This document shows positions 1-7,738 of a DNA stretch of 64,000 nt, in pieces. The first letter of the stretch is position 1, and each line of letters begins with the position of its first letter. The notes under the pieces are model-generated. The model saw only the letters and a program-made list of their open reading frames with translations, was not told where the DNA came from and made no database searches. Source of the stretch: Thermus oshimai DSM 12092 (GTDB lineage: Bacteria; Deinococcota; Deinococci; Deinococcales; Thermaceae); the NCBI RefSeq assembly GCF_000373145.1, contig NZ_KB890621.1:62001-126000 (forward strand), read 5' to 3'. The translations under genes were made by a program, and so were the position numbers.

Positions 1-1644
1 GATGAGGACCTGCAGGGTGGCCAAGGCCGCGATCACGTCCACCGCCCCCGTGCCCCACAGGGCCACGATCTGGGCCCCCAGCACCTCGGTCCCAGCGGTG
101 AGCAGGTAGACCCCCGTGGAGTACTCCCGCACGAACTGGATGAAGAGGAGGAACCAGGCGGTGAGGATCCCCCCCTTCAGGAGGGGCAGGGTGCCGTTCA
201 GGAAGGCCCGGACGGGGGAAGCCCCAGCGATGCGGGCCGCCTCCTCCACCTCCCGCCCCACCTGCAGGAGGGCCGCGGTGAGGAGCCGGACCCCGTAGGG
301 CATCCAGACCACGGTGTAGGCCAGGATAAGGCCCAACAGGGTGGTGCGGAGGGGGGCCAGGGGCTTGAAGAAAAGGAAGATCCAGAGGAAGGCCAGCCCC
401 ATGACCAGCCCCGGCACCGCCCGGGGCAGCCCGGCCAGGTAGTCCAGCACCCGGCCCCAACCCCGTCCCCGCTGGATGCCCAGGGCCACGAGCAGGTAAA
501 AGGCCAGGGCGGCCATGCCCCCCAAGGCGGCCACGACCAGGGTGTTGGTCACCGCCCGGCTCAGGTTGGGCAGCTTGAAGACCTCCACGTAGTGGCCTAG
601 GGTAAAGACCTCCCTCAGGTCCACCCCCGGCCCCCAGCTGGTCACCAGGCTGCGGAAAACCACCCCCAGCACCGGGAGGACCACGGCCACCAGGAGGTAG
701 AGGGCCAGGACCAGGGCCCACACGTAGCGCAACCGCCCCAGGGGGAGCCTTTCCGTACGGTACCCCCGGGCCCCGATGGCCACGTACCGTCCCTCCAGCC
801 GGCCCACCAGGTAGCGCTGCAGGAGCACCAGGGTAAAGGCGATGAGGACGATGGCCACGCTCACCGCCCCCATGAGGTGGTAGGCGGAGGTTCCGGTGAT
901 GGCCGTGAGGCGGTAGAGGTAGGTGGTGATGACCATGATCCCCTTGGCGTCGCCCAGCACCAAGGGAAGACCAAAGAGCTCAAACCCCAAAAGGAGCATG
1001 AGCGCCCCGCTGTAGACCAAGGCCGGGCGCACCAGGGGCAGGGTTACAGAAAGGGCCACCTGGTAGGGCCTGGCCCCTGCCACCCGGGCCGCCTCCTCCA
1101 AAGAGGCGTCCACGTTCTGGATGGTGCTGGCCACGTAAAGGTAGACGTAGGGCACGTGGGTGAGCCCAGCGATCACCGCGATAGCAGGTAGGGTGTAAAT
1201 GGTCCAGGGCACCCGCCCCAGGAACCCCTCCACCCACCCCGACACCAGGCCCGAGGGGCCGAAGGCCACGATGAAGCCGATGCCTAGGATGATGGCCGAG
1301 ATGAAGATGGGAGCGAGAAGGAGGAGTTCGAAGAGGCGGGCCAAGGGGAGGTCCGTCTTGGTCACCAAGAAGGCGAAGAGGCTGCCCAGGGGCACGGCCA
1401 CCAAGACCATCCCCAAGCCGATGAGAAAGGAGTTCTTCAGAGCCTCAAAGAAGTAGGGATCGTGGAGGATGTAGCGGTAGGCCTCCAGGGCAAACCGCTT
1501 GAGGGGGGCGAAGAAGGGAGCGGTGAGGAGGCTCTGGTAGAGCAGGATCCCGATGGGGGCCAGGACCATGGCCCCCACCAGGGCCGCCATCAGGGCCGCC
1601 GGCCAGGCCTCGAGGAGCCGGGAAAGCCTACCCGATGGGGCCAC
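1..1644 (-). CDS. Fused two-domain ABC permease, iron(III) type (partial, C-terminus off window)
   Basis: Inner-membrane permease, probably for ferric iron or a similar small anion, working with the binding protein encoded just upstream. The 548 codons present show two permease units in tandem. Each has an EAA loop: EEAARVAGARP near residue 180 and EEAARIAGASP near residue 463. This duplicated layout is typical of FbpB/SfuB-type permeases. The chosen start is a GTG 10 nt after the binding-protein stop codon, with an AAGGGGGGAAGG purine run immediately before it; no ATG lies near. The reading frame runs off base 1, so the end of the second unit and any ATPase gene lie outside. Substrate is inferred from family, not shown. 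Confidence 0.85.
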   Translation of the reverse strand, partial: MAPSGRLSRLLEAWPAALMAALVGAMVLAPIGILLYQSLLTAPFFAPLKRFALEAYRYILHDPYFFEALKNSFLIGLGMVLVAVPLGSLFAFLVTKTDLPLARLFELLLLAPIFISAIILGIGFIVAFGPSGLVSGWVEGFLGRVPWTIYTLPAIAVIAGLTHVPYVYLYVASTIQNVDASLEEAARVAGARPYQVALSVTLPLVRPALVYSGALMLLLGFELFGLPLVLGDAKGIMVITTYLYRLTAITGTSAYHLMGAVSVAIVLIAFTLVLLQRYLVGRLEGRYVAIGARGYRTERLPLGRLRYVWALVLALYLLVAVVLPVLGVVFRSLVTSWGPGVDLREVFTLGHYVEVFKLPNLSRAVTNTLVVAALGGMAALAFYLLVALGIQRGRGWGRVLDYLAGLPRAVPGLVMGLAFLWIFLFFKPLAPLRTTLLGLILAYTVVWMPYGVRLLTAALLQVGREVEEAARIAGASPVRAFLNGTLPLLKGGILTAWFLLFIQFVREYSTGVYLLTAGTEVLGAQIVALWGTGAVDVIAALATLQVLI

Positions 1645-1654
1645 CCTTCCCCCC

Positions 1655-2734
1655 TTACTGCCCCCGCACCGCCTGGCGCCAGAAGGTTAGGAAGCGCATC
1701 CGCTCCGCCGGGTCCAGGTTCTTCAGGATCTCCCGGGACACGGGGATGGCGTAGACCTTATCCTTGCCCCCCACCGCCCGGTAAAGGGCCTGGGGCGTGG
1801 CCTCCCCCACCACCGTTTCCCTCCGGGCGAAGATCAGGGCGGTGTAGGCCATGAGGTTCTGCCCCCGGAGGGAGAGGAGGTAGTCCAGAAAAAGCTTGGC
1901 AGCGTTCGGGTGGGCGGCCCGCCGGCTGATGAGGGCCACCCTCTGGATGGCCACAGTGCCGTCGGTAAGGTACACGATTTCCAGGTCCTTTACGGTGCGT
2001 TGGCGCAGGAGGGCGTAAGATCCGAAGAAACCGTAGGCCAGGTAGTGTTCGCCGGAGATCACCTTTTCAAAGGCCGCCCCGGTGGAAGAGTAGAGGGCCA
2101 CCTGGGCCCGGCCAAAGGCCCGGGCGAGGTCCTGGAACGCCGGGTACTGGTCGTAGTCCGCCTTGAGGATGGTGAAGCCCACCGCGCTCCGCTCGGGATC
2201 CCAGGTGGCCACCCGGCCCCGCATCCGGGGCTCCTGGAGGAGGCGGACCAACCCCTCCCGGGTGGAGGGCACCTCCCCTGGCCTAAGGAAACGCCGGTTG
2301 TACACCACCACCGCCGGCTCCAGGGTGGTGCCGTAGGCCAGGTTCTCCAGACGGGCGTTGGCCGGCCAGTTCTTGGCCTCGGGGGAGTCGTAGGGAAGGG
2401 CGTACCCCTCCAGGGCCAACTTTACCTGGAGCTCCATGGCGCTGGACCACAGGAGGTCCGCACTCCTGGCCCCCGCGGCCGTCTCGCTCACGAAGCGATC
2501 GTAGATGGCCTGGGTCCCAAGGTCATTGTACTCAATCTGTATAAACGGGTACAGGCGCCGGAAATCGTCCAGAAGCGCCTGGGCGCTGGCCTGATCCGTG
2601 GAGGAGTAAACGATGAGCCTTCCCTCCTTTTTAGCGGCTTCCACCACGGCGGGGTCGGAAGCTGGCCGGGTTTGCTGGGCCAGAGCCAAGAAGCTAAGGA
2701 ACAGGATCAGAAACCCCCAAAGCCTCGTCCGCAT
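1655..2734 (-). CDS. ABC transporter substrate-binding protein, iron(III)/FutA-like
   Basis: Periplasmic binding protein of 359 aa that would deliver its ligand to the permease encoded 10 nt downstream. Residues 1-19 form a signal peptide (MRTRLWGF, hydrophobic core, ALA cleavage site). The body begins with the usual class pattern KKEGRLIVYSSTD and continues as a type-2 periplasmic binding fold of normal length. It resembles FbpA/FutA-type iron or 2-aminoethylphosphonate binding proteins; I cannot separate these by eye. The ATG is supported by GGGAGG seven bases upstream and by a promoter at 2768-2796. It is first in a binding-protein/permease operon. Confidence 0.85.
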   Translation of the reverse strand: MRTRLWGFLILFLSFLALAQQTRPASDPAVVEAAKKEGRLIVYSSTDQASAQALLDDFRRLYPFIQIEYNDLGTQAIYDRFVSETAAGARSADLLWSSAMELQVKLALEGYALPYDSPEAKNWPANARLENLAYGTTLEPAVVVYNRRFLRPGEVPSTREGLVRLLQEPRMRGRVATWDPERSAVGFTILKADYDQYPAFQDLARAFGRAQVALYSSTGAAFEKVISGEHYLAYGFFGSYALLRQRTVKDLEIVYLTDGTVAIQRVALISRRAAHPNAAKLFLDYLLSLRGQNLMAYTALIFARRETVVGEATPQALYRAVGGKDKVYAIPVSREILKNLDPAERMRFLTFWRQAVRGQ

Positions 2735-2767
2735 CTCTCCACCTCCCAGATGGGTCTAACAGGGGAC

Positions 2768-2796
2768 ACTATAGGGGACGCCTGGCCCAGGAGCAA
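2768..2796 (-). promoter_or_regulatory. Sigma-A-type promoter of the iron-type ABC operon
   Basis: On the minus strand TTGCTC (2791-2796) is followed after exactly 17 bp by TATAGT (2768-2773). It points at the binding-protein ATG at 2734, leaving a leader of roughly 30 nt that contains the GGGAGG ribosome-binding site. No Fur-like box is obvious. Confidence 0.65.
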
Positions 2797-2808
2797 GGCC
2801 CGTTGCGT

Positions 2809-2851
2809 TTTTTTCCCGCTGGTGCTTTGGAGCACAAGCGCAGGGAAAAAA
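2809..2851. repeat. Compound palindrome between divergent iron and chromate transport genes
   Basis: Outer arms TTTTTTCCC (2809-2817) and GGGAAAAAA (2843-2851) enclose inner arms GTGCT (2822-2826) and AGCAC (2831-2835). The structure could fold as a hairpin from either strand and has T-runs on both outer sides, as in a bidirectional terminator, but it sits upstream of both divergent genes rather than after one. Function is unknown; an operator or the scar of a small element are alternatives. Confidence 0.5.
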
Positions 2852-3005
2852 GGCCGCTCTCATCGAGGAAATCGGTTTAAAGAAAGGTGCGCTTCCTAGG
2901 ATACGCTTAACCCATAATGGGGTGGGTGTGGGGATTCCCGAAGGAAGCGAAGAGGGCCGGTCAAAGGGGTTGCCCAACGAAGCCCGGCGGCCCCCATCCT
3001 ACCGT

Positions 3006-3545
3006 ATGCGCGTGCCTTGGCCAAAACTCCTAGGCGCTTTCCTCTACGTGGGCTTCACCGCGTTCGGCGGTGGGGGCACCGCCCACCTTTACCAGCTCGT
3101 GGTGGTGCGGCGGGGCTGGCTGAGCGAGAGGGAGTTCCTCGAGGCCGCCGCCCTATGCCGGATCCTCCCGGGGCCGGTTTTCGCCAACCTGGCCGCCCAC
3201 CTGGGAACACGGCTGGGAGGGATTCCGGGCGGGGTGGCGGCCCTCATAGGGGTGCTCTTCCCCGGGGCGAGCCTGATGCTGGCCCTAAGCCTGGCCTACT
3301 TCCATTTAGGAACCCAACCCGGATCCTCCGCCGCCGAGGCCTTGAGGGGCATCATGGCCTCAGCCATCGGGTTGATCCTGGCGACCACGTTGCACCAGGC
3401 ACGGATCGGGCTGGACTCCCCCAAGGCGGTTGCCCTGGCCCTTTGGGTGTTCGTAACCTACGGCCTCTTCCATTGGCCCCTTCCCATGGTGCTCCTTTCG
3501 GCGGTCCCCGTGGGGGTGGCCTTCTACTGGAGGGAAAGCCGATGA
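3006..3545 (+). CDS. chrA: Chromate transporter, N-terminal-type subunit
   Basis: Membrane protein of 179 aa, one half of a chromate (CHR family) transporter. It carries the signature FTAFGGGGTAHLYQL near residue 20 and the second motif LPGPVFANLAAHLGTRLGG near residue 60, followed by hydrophobic helices. Short CHR proteins occur as adjacent gene pairs whose products act together, and that is the case here: its TGA overlaps the next gene's ATG. The start at 3006 begins right before the conserved WPKLLGAF helix; the frame is open upstream to 2922 but that extension is polar and not family-like. A CATAAT at 2913-2918 may be its -10 element. The ligand in vivo may be chromate or sulfate. Confidence 0.85.
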   Translation: MRVPWPKLLGAFLYVGFTAFGGGGTAHLYQLVVVRRGWLSEREFLEAAALCRILPGPVFANLAAHLGTRLGGIPGGVAALIGVLFPGASLMLALSLAYFHLGTQPGSSAAEALRGIMASAIGLILATTLHQARIGLDSPKAVALALWVFVTYGLFHWPLPMVLLSAVPVGVAFYWRESR

Positions 3546-4060
3546 GAGAAGAGCTGGAGATCTTCCTGACCTTTTTTCGCCTAGGCCTCATCAGCTTTGG
3601 GGGCGGGATGGCCAACCTGCCCGAGATGGCCCGCGTCCTCACCGCCCGGGGGTGGGTCACGCCCCGGGAGTTCGCCGACGGCTTCGCCCTCGGCCAGTTC
3701 GTGCCCGGACCCAACATGCTGGCGGTGGTGTTCTACGGCCTGAAGGCAGGCGGCTTAGGGGGGACTTTGGCCGCCCTGCTGGGAATGTTCCTGCCTGGAG
3801 CCACAGGGGCTGCCCTCCTGGTCCATGTCCGGGAGTGGATGGCGCGCGCCCGCTGGAGCCGGGCCTTGCGCAGGGCCTTGGTCCCCATAGGCATGGGCCT
3901 TTCGTTTAGCGTCCTCCTGACCCTCATCCAGATGGGGTTGGACAGCTTGGGGAGCCTTCTCCTCGTGGGGCTGTCCGCTTTCTTGATTTACCGGGGAAAG
4001 GGTATCCTTCCGGTCCTGCTGGCAGGAGCCGTACTGGGGCTTCTGCTTCCTGGGGTGTGA
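3542..4060 (+). CDS. chrA: Chromate transporter, C-terminal-type subunit
   Basis: Second CHR-family half, 172 aa, with the paralogous signature LGLISFGGGMANLPEM near residue 14 and FVPGPNMLAVVFYGLKAGG near residue 54. It starts with ATG inside an ATGA overlap with the first half, so the two are translationally coupled and probably form a heterodimer with opposite topology. Several hydrophobic helices follow. It ends just before the AT-rich origin region. The two-gene split, rather than one long ChrA, is normal for this subfamily. Confidence 0.85.
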   Translation: MREELEIFLTFFRLGLISFGGGMANLPEMARVLTARGWVTPREFADGFALGQFVPGPNMLAVVFYGLKAGGLGGTLAALLGMFLPGATGAALLVHVREWMARARWSRALRRALVPIGMGLSFSVLLTLIQMGLDSLGSLLLVGLSAFLIYRGKGILPVLLAGAVLGLLLPGV

Positions 4061-4084
4061 GCCTTCGCGCCATATGAAAGCCGG

Positions 4085-4541
4085 GAAAGCCCTGTTTAAT
4101 GTTAAAAGTCCAGATTTATCGGCTCTGTTGTTGATTTCTTTTAAAAGCTTTAAACCCCTTAAAACATATTGTTGATAAACAACAAGGAGGCCCCCCGGCC
4201 CCGGCTTTTCGCCGTGCAGGACGCAAGCCGCTCCCCAAAACGCCCCAAGTCTTCCGATAGAACTCCCCAAGTCTTCCGATACCAACTCCCCAAGTCTTCC
4301 GATAGTCCGGGGTCCAAACTCCCCAAGTCTTCCGATACCAACTCCCCAAGTCTTCCGATAGCGATTCCCCAAGTCTTCCGATACCTCAAGCCCCAAACGC
4401 CCCAAGTCTTCCGATACCTTGGGGCCCGAACTCCCCAAGTCTTCCGATAGGGGGGCTTGAGGGGATAAATTCCCTTTTTCATCGCAAAAATCCCCTTTTG
4501 GCCCCTTTAGGGGTCCCCCGAACTCCCCAAGTCTTCCGATA
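4085..4541. other. Replication origin of the megaplasmid (AT-rich tract, DnaA-box-like site, iterons)
   Basis: Between chrA and repA the sequence turns sharply AT-rich (about 4085-4182), unlike nearly everything else here, which suits a DNA-unwinding element. At its edge TGTTGATAA (4172-4180) differs by one base from the consensus DnaA box TGTGGATAA and sits in the palindrome TTGTT-GATAAAC-AACAA. Nine iterons follow (4243-4541), then the 3' end of repA. The combination of unwinding element, DnaA site, iterons and an adjacent initiator gene is the standard layout of an iteron plasmid origin. Confidence 0.8.
4243..4541 (+). repeat. Nine iterons, core CCCCAAGTCTTCCGATA
   Basis: Identical 17-base cores start at 4243, 4265, 4288, 4321, 4344, 4367, 4400, 4433 and 4525. 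Start-to-start distances are 22, 23, 33, 23, 23, 33, 33 and 92 bp, so the first eight are phased on two or three helical turns. Most are preceded by CT or CG and followed by G or C. They are the expected binding sites for RepA. The last copy is separated by an AT-containing spacer and ends three bases from the repA stop codon. Confidence 0.9.
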
Positions 4542-4544
4542 CCC

Positions 4545-5924
4545 CTATGGGCCGAGCCGCTGGCGAAAACTTTGGATCCAGTCTTCCAAAGTCCCCCGGG
4601 CCGCGGCCTCCTTGAGCTCCTCCACCACCGTCTTCGGCTCCAGGACCCCGCTTTCCATGAGCCGGGTGAGGTCCTCCAGGTCCCCCACCCCGGCGCGGGC
4701 GCGCAGGAGGAGCTGGGCCACCTGGAGGGCCCGGCGGATCTGGGCCTCCTTGGGCATGCTCTGCCACTCCCGCTCCGCCTCCTCCTCCATGCGCCGGGCC
4801 TCTTCCTCCTCCTGTTTGGCTTGGAGGCGCCGCCGGGTGGTGGGGGGCAGGGCCCGGGCGTACTTGCCGCTTTCGTCCCGGATCACGTCTACCAGGAAGC
4901 CCAGGAGGTTCTTGGGCTTATACCCTGAGGCCAGGATGGCCCGGTAGCGTTCCAGGCGCTCCTTGATGTGGGCCAGAGAGAAGCGGCGGGCTAGGGAGTA
5001 GGCGGAGGTGAAGGAGAGCCCCTCGGCCATGAGGAGTTCCACCGCCTCCATGTCCGGCACCCCCCCGGCCTCCTCCCCGAAGACGTAGACGATGGTCTGG
5101 TTCTGCCCCCGGCCCACGTACTCCACGGACTGGAGATAGCGGCGGGCGATGAGCTCCTCGTGGGCCGGGGCCAGGGTGCGGCGCACCTTGTCCGGGCGCT
5201 TGTGGACGATCTTGCAGGCCGCGGCCCACTCCATCAGGTTCACCTCAAAACGGGCAAGGGGGGTGGGGTTCTCCGGGGAGAAGCGCTGGGCGTCCAGGAG
5301 GCGGTAAAGGGCCCGGCTTAGGGGCCTGCGCAGGCTGGCCATGAACTCGATGTCGATGGGCTTCACGTAGTTTTGCTTCAGGGAGCGGACGATCTCCTTG
5401 GCCAGGGTGACCCGGAGGACGCTGGCCCGGTCCAGCCGGCCCTCGGGGGAGCTGGTGTACTCCAGCTTTTCGATGTAGCGGAAGGTGACGCTCTGCCACC
5501 TTCCCCCGGAGCGCCAGGCCTCGGAGAGGACGTAGGTGGCGGTGGTGAGGCGCATAAGGCTCTCCTTGAGGGCCTGGTAGTAGTAGCCGGAGGTGTCCAG
5601 GCCCATGAGCTTCAGGATCTGGTAGGGGGTGGTGGTGAAGGTGCCGTCCTCCGGGGCCCCGGCGTTGAAGTAGAGGGCCAGGAGGGCCAGGGAGACCTCA
5701 TTGTCTAGGCCGTGGGGCACGCCCCCCACCTTCTCGCTGGCGTAGCAGGCCAGCTTCACGGGCTTGCCCAGGAACTCAAACTCCTCCTCCCAGGAGGCGT
5801 ACCCCTCGGGGATCCTCTCCTGGATGGAGATAAGCCCCAGGCGGGCCACGTTGGCCTCGTCGAAGTGCTTGGGCTGGGGGAGGAGGTCCCGGGGGAGGCG
5901 GGGTTTTTTGCCCTGGGTGGCCAT
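4545..5924 (-). CDS. repA: Plasmid replication initiator protein RepA
   Basis: Initiator protein of 459 aa that should bind the iterons lying immediately 3' of its own gene. The N-terminal half (about residues 15-260) has the replication-initiator-A pattern, including PHGLDNEVSLALLALY and a winged-helix-like stretch around TPYQILKLMG. The C-terminal quarter is a charged, probably coiled-coil helix (about residues 325-410). The start at 5924 gives MATQGKKPRLPRD. The frame is open upstream to 6143, but that part overlaps eda and is low complexity. A TAAACT at 5935-5940 on this strand lies ten bases before the ATG, which suggests a near-leaderless transcript. The 3' iteron position allows autoregulation only through looping. 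Confidence 0.85.
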   Translation of the reverse strand: MATQGKKPRLPRDLLPQPKHFDEANVARLGLISIQERIPEGYASWEEEFEFLGKPVKLACYASEKVGGVPHGLDNEVSLALLALYFNAGAPEDGTFTTTPYQILKLMGLDTSGYYYQALKESLMRLTTATYVLSEAWRSGGRWQSVTFRYIEKLEYTSSPEGRLDRASVLRVTLAKEIVRSLKQNYVKPIDIEFMASLRRPLSRALYRLLDAQRFSPENPTPLARFEVNLMEWAAACKIVHKRPDKVRRTLAPAHEELIARRYLQSVEYVGRGQNQTIVYVFGEEAGGVPDMEAVELLMAEGLSFTSAYSLARRFSLAHIKERLERYRAILASGYKPKNLLGFLVDVIRDESGKYARALPPTTRRRLQAKQEEEEARRMEEEAEREWQSMPKEAQIRRALQVAQLLLRARAGVGDLEDLTRLMESGVLEPKTVVEELKEAAARGTLEDWIQSFRQRLGP

Positions 5925-5934
5925 GCTGGGAAAC

Positions 5935-5974
5935 AGTTTACCTGGAGAGGGGATAGGGGCCTCCGAAGTATAAT
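5935..5974. promoter_or_regulatory. Divergent leaderless promoters of repA and eda
   Basis: On the plus strand a perfect TATAAT (5969-5974) ends eight bases before the eda ATG. On the minus strand TAAACT (5935-5940) ends ten bases before the repA ATG. Neither gene has a Shine-Dalgarno sequence in the short gap, so both mRNAs probably begin at or next to the start codon. No good -35 hexamer is visible for either. Confidence 0.55.
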
Positions 5975-5982
5975 CTTGGGCG

Positions 5983-6600
5983 ATGGCCCCCGCGCTGGAG
6001 GCGGCTCTGGCGGCCGCCAAGGTTCTACCCATCCTAACCCCGAGGACCCTGGAGGGCCTCGAGGGGCTGGGGGAGGCCCTCTTAGAGGCGGGGTTCTCCT
6101 GGATGGAGGTGACCCTCCGCACCCCCCTGGCCCTGGAGGCCATCCGCCGCCTCCGGGCCCTGGGCCTGGAGGTGGGGGCGGGGACGGTGCTGAACGAAGC
6201 GCAGGCGGAAGAGGCCCTGGCGGCCGGGGCCTCCTTCCTGGTGTCCCCCGGGCTCAGCCCGGGCCTGGCCCGCTGGGCGGAGGCCCAGGGCCTCCCCTAC
6301 CTCCCGGGGGTGGCCACCCCCACCGAGGTCCAGGAAGCCCTGGCCCTGGGCCTCCGCCTCCTCAAGTTCTTCCCCGCGGAGGCCATGGGCGGGGTGCGCA
6401 CCCTTAAGGCCTACGCCCCTGTTTTCCCGGGGGTGCGCTTCGTCCCCACCGGGGGCATCGGCCCGGAAACCCTCGAGGCCTACCTGGCCCTGGAAAACGT
6501 TCTGGCCTGCGGGGGAAGCTGGCTCTTGGAAGGGAGCCTGGAGGAGGTCCGGACCAAGCTTAGGGGGCTGGGGAAGCTCAGGCCCCAAGCTCAGCGCTGA
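5983..6600 (+). CDS. eda: 2-dehydro-3-deoxyphosphogluconate (KDPG) aldolase
   Basis: Class I aldolase of 205 aa that splits KDPG into pyruvate and glyceraldehyde 3-phosphate, the last step of the Entner-Doudoroff and uronate routes. The Schiff-base lysine is K128 in LLKFFPAEAMGG, the general acid/base glutamate is E42 in WMEVTLRTP, and VGAGTVLN (64-71) and PGVATPTE are conserved. Length matches the family. It is leaderless behind TATAAT. It is divergent from repA, and its 3' end overlaps the convergent iclR gene by 23 bp. With KDG kinase (8489-9415) it forms a complete KDG-to-triose route. Confidence 0.92.
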   Translation: MAPALEAALAAAKVLPILTPRTLEGLEGLGEALLEAGFSWMEVTLRTPLALEAIRRLRALGLEVGAGTVLNEAQAEEALAAGASFLVSPGLSPGLARWAEAQGLPYLPGVATPTEVQEALALGLRLLKFFPAEAMGGVRTLKAYAPVFPGVRFVPTGGIGPETLEAYLALENVLACGGSWLLEGSLEEVRTKLRGLGKLRPQAQR

Positions 6601-7336
6601 TCCTCCGGGCCGCCTCCTGGACCAGGGGGGCCACCTCCTGGATGCGGGCCTCGTCCAGGTACACCGCCGCGGTGGACACGCTCACCGCGGCCACCACCTG
6701 CCCCTGCCCGTCCCGGATGGGGGCGGCGACGCACCGCACGCCCACCTCGTTCTCCTCCAGGTCCAGGGCGTACCCCCGGGCCCGGGTGCAGCGGAGTTCC
6801 TCCCGGAAGGCCTCGAGGTCCCCGATGGTCCTGGGGGTGCGCCTGAGGCCGGGCACGAAGTGCCGGGCCCAGACCTCCTCGGGCAGGTGGGCCAGGAGGG
6901 CCTTGCCTAAGGCGGTGGACTGGGCGGGGAAGCGGGAGCCCACCCGGGAGGCCAGCTGGAGCTCCCGCCTTCCCGGGAGCTTGTCCACGTAGACCACCTC
7001 TCCCCCCTCCAAGACCCCCAGGTGCACCGTCTCCCCCGTGCGATCCCGGAGCCACTCCAGGTGGGGGCGGGCGAGAAGGAGCAGCTCCTGCTGGGCGTGG
7101 GCCTGGAATCCCAGGCGGATGAGCTTGGGGCCCAGGGCGTAACCCCGCCGGGGCTGGTGGCGGAGGTAGCCCGCCTGGACCAGGGCCCGGGCCAGGCGGT
7201 GGGCGGTGCTTTTGGGAACCCCCAGGGCCCGGGCCAGCCCCTCCAGGGTGTGCACCCCCTCCCCCACCTTCTCCAGGAGGGCCAGCCCTCGGGCTAGGGT
7301 CTGGGTGCCCCGCGGTTCCCCCTTCACGCTCCCCAT
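6578..7336 (-). CDS. IclR-family transcriptional regulator
   Basis: DNA-binding regulator of 252 aa, likely controlling the surrounding sugar-acid genes. An N-terminal winged helix-turn-helix (about residues 17-65: LEGLARALGVPKSTAHRLAR) is followed by an IclR effector domain with FPAQSTALGKALLAHLP and the end pattern AVSVSTAAVY. I chose ATG 7336 (MGSVKGEPRG) over an upstream ATG at 7399 because homologous proteins start here and a shared promoter motif lies directly upstream. The upstream blocks TACCACTT and AGTAGGACTAG (7339-7356) recur at the TRAP promoter, which points to autoregulation and control of the importer (inference). Confidence 0.88.
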   Translation of the reverse strand: MGSVKGEPRGTQTLARGLALLEKVGEGVHTLEGLARALGVPKSTAHRLARALVQAGYLRHQPRRGYALGPKLIRLGFQAHAQQELLLLARPHLEWLRDRTGETVHLGVLEGGEVVYVDKLPGRRELQLASRVGSRFPAQSTALGKALLAHLPEEVWARHFVPGLRRTPRTIGDLEAFREELRCTRARGYALDLEENEVGVRCVAAPIRDGQGQVVAAVSVSTAAVYLDEARIQEVAPLVQEAARRISAELGA

Positions 7337-7338
7337 GT

Positions 7339-7361
7339 TACCACTTAGTAGGACTAGGGGG
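7339..7361. promoter_or_regulatory. Putative IclR operator upstream of the iclR gene
   Basis: TACCACTT followed at once by AGTAGGACTAG. The core TACCACTTAGTAGGA is an imperfect 15-bp palindrome, the size usual for IclR-family operators. The same two blocks occur in the opposite order (AGTAAGACTAG then GTACCACTT) in the dctP promoter at 13936-13955. The role is inferred from this sharing. Confidence 0.4.
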
Positions 7362-7679
7362 CAAAGCCACCCCAAAGCGTCTTTGCCCTGGGGTGCCAAG
7401 CCTCAGGGCGGTGGCCAGGATGAACCGGTCGGCCGGGTCGGGGTGGGGGAGGTCCAGGTAGGCGGCCTCGAGGGCCACCCCCCTCCAGGGGCACCACCCG
7501 GATCCCCCACACCCGCAAGGCCTCCTCCGGCCAGCGCCGGGGCTCCAGGGTGAAGGCGAGCTGTCCCTTCCGGGCCGGGACCGCCATCTCCTGGGAGGCG
7601 ATGGCCGGGATGTAGCGGGCCTCCCTCCGGGCTTGTACTCCAAGGCGTGGGCCTTGAAGCGGGACTTGGAGACCTTCAT
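7354..7679 (-). pseudogene. Decayed antitoxin/PIN-toxin module
   Basis: The remnant starts like a small antitoxin (MKVSKSRFKAHALEY), then jumps, apparently by a deletion, into the middle of a PIN-domain toxin. The toxin part is recognisable as IPAIASQEMAVPARKGQLAF, then ALRVWGIRVVPLEGG, then after a frameshift LDLPHPDPADRFILATAL with the PIN acidic residues. A second frameshift precedes the end. The toxin N-terminus with its first catalytic aspartate is missing, so no active toxin can be made. It lies between iclR and the SDR gene and is probably a relic of plasmid addiction. Confidence 0.65.
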
Positions 7680-7738
7680 GACCAAGGCCACGGTACACGC
7701 ATCGGGGGGCCGAGGCGGGCCCGGGTGCGTCCAGGGGC

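Noticed and set aside
4159-4482. Open frames across the iteron region giving repeated YRKTWGV-like peptides
   Set aside because: They are translations of the 22-33 bp iterons, with no start signals or family likeness.
4243-4541. CRISPR array
   Set aside because: Repeats are only 17 bp, spacers are 5-16 bp (one longer) and no cas genes are near; the layout is that of iterons.
5925-6143. N-terminal extension of RepA
   Set aside because: It overlaps the eda coding sequence and is low-complexity; the conserved protein starts at 5924 with a plausible promoter.
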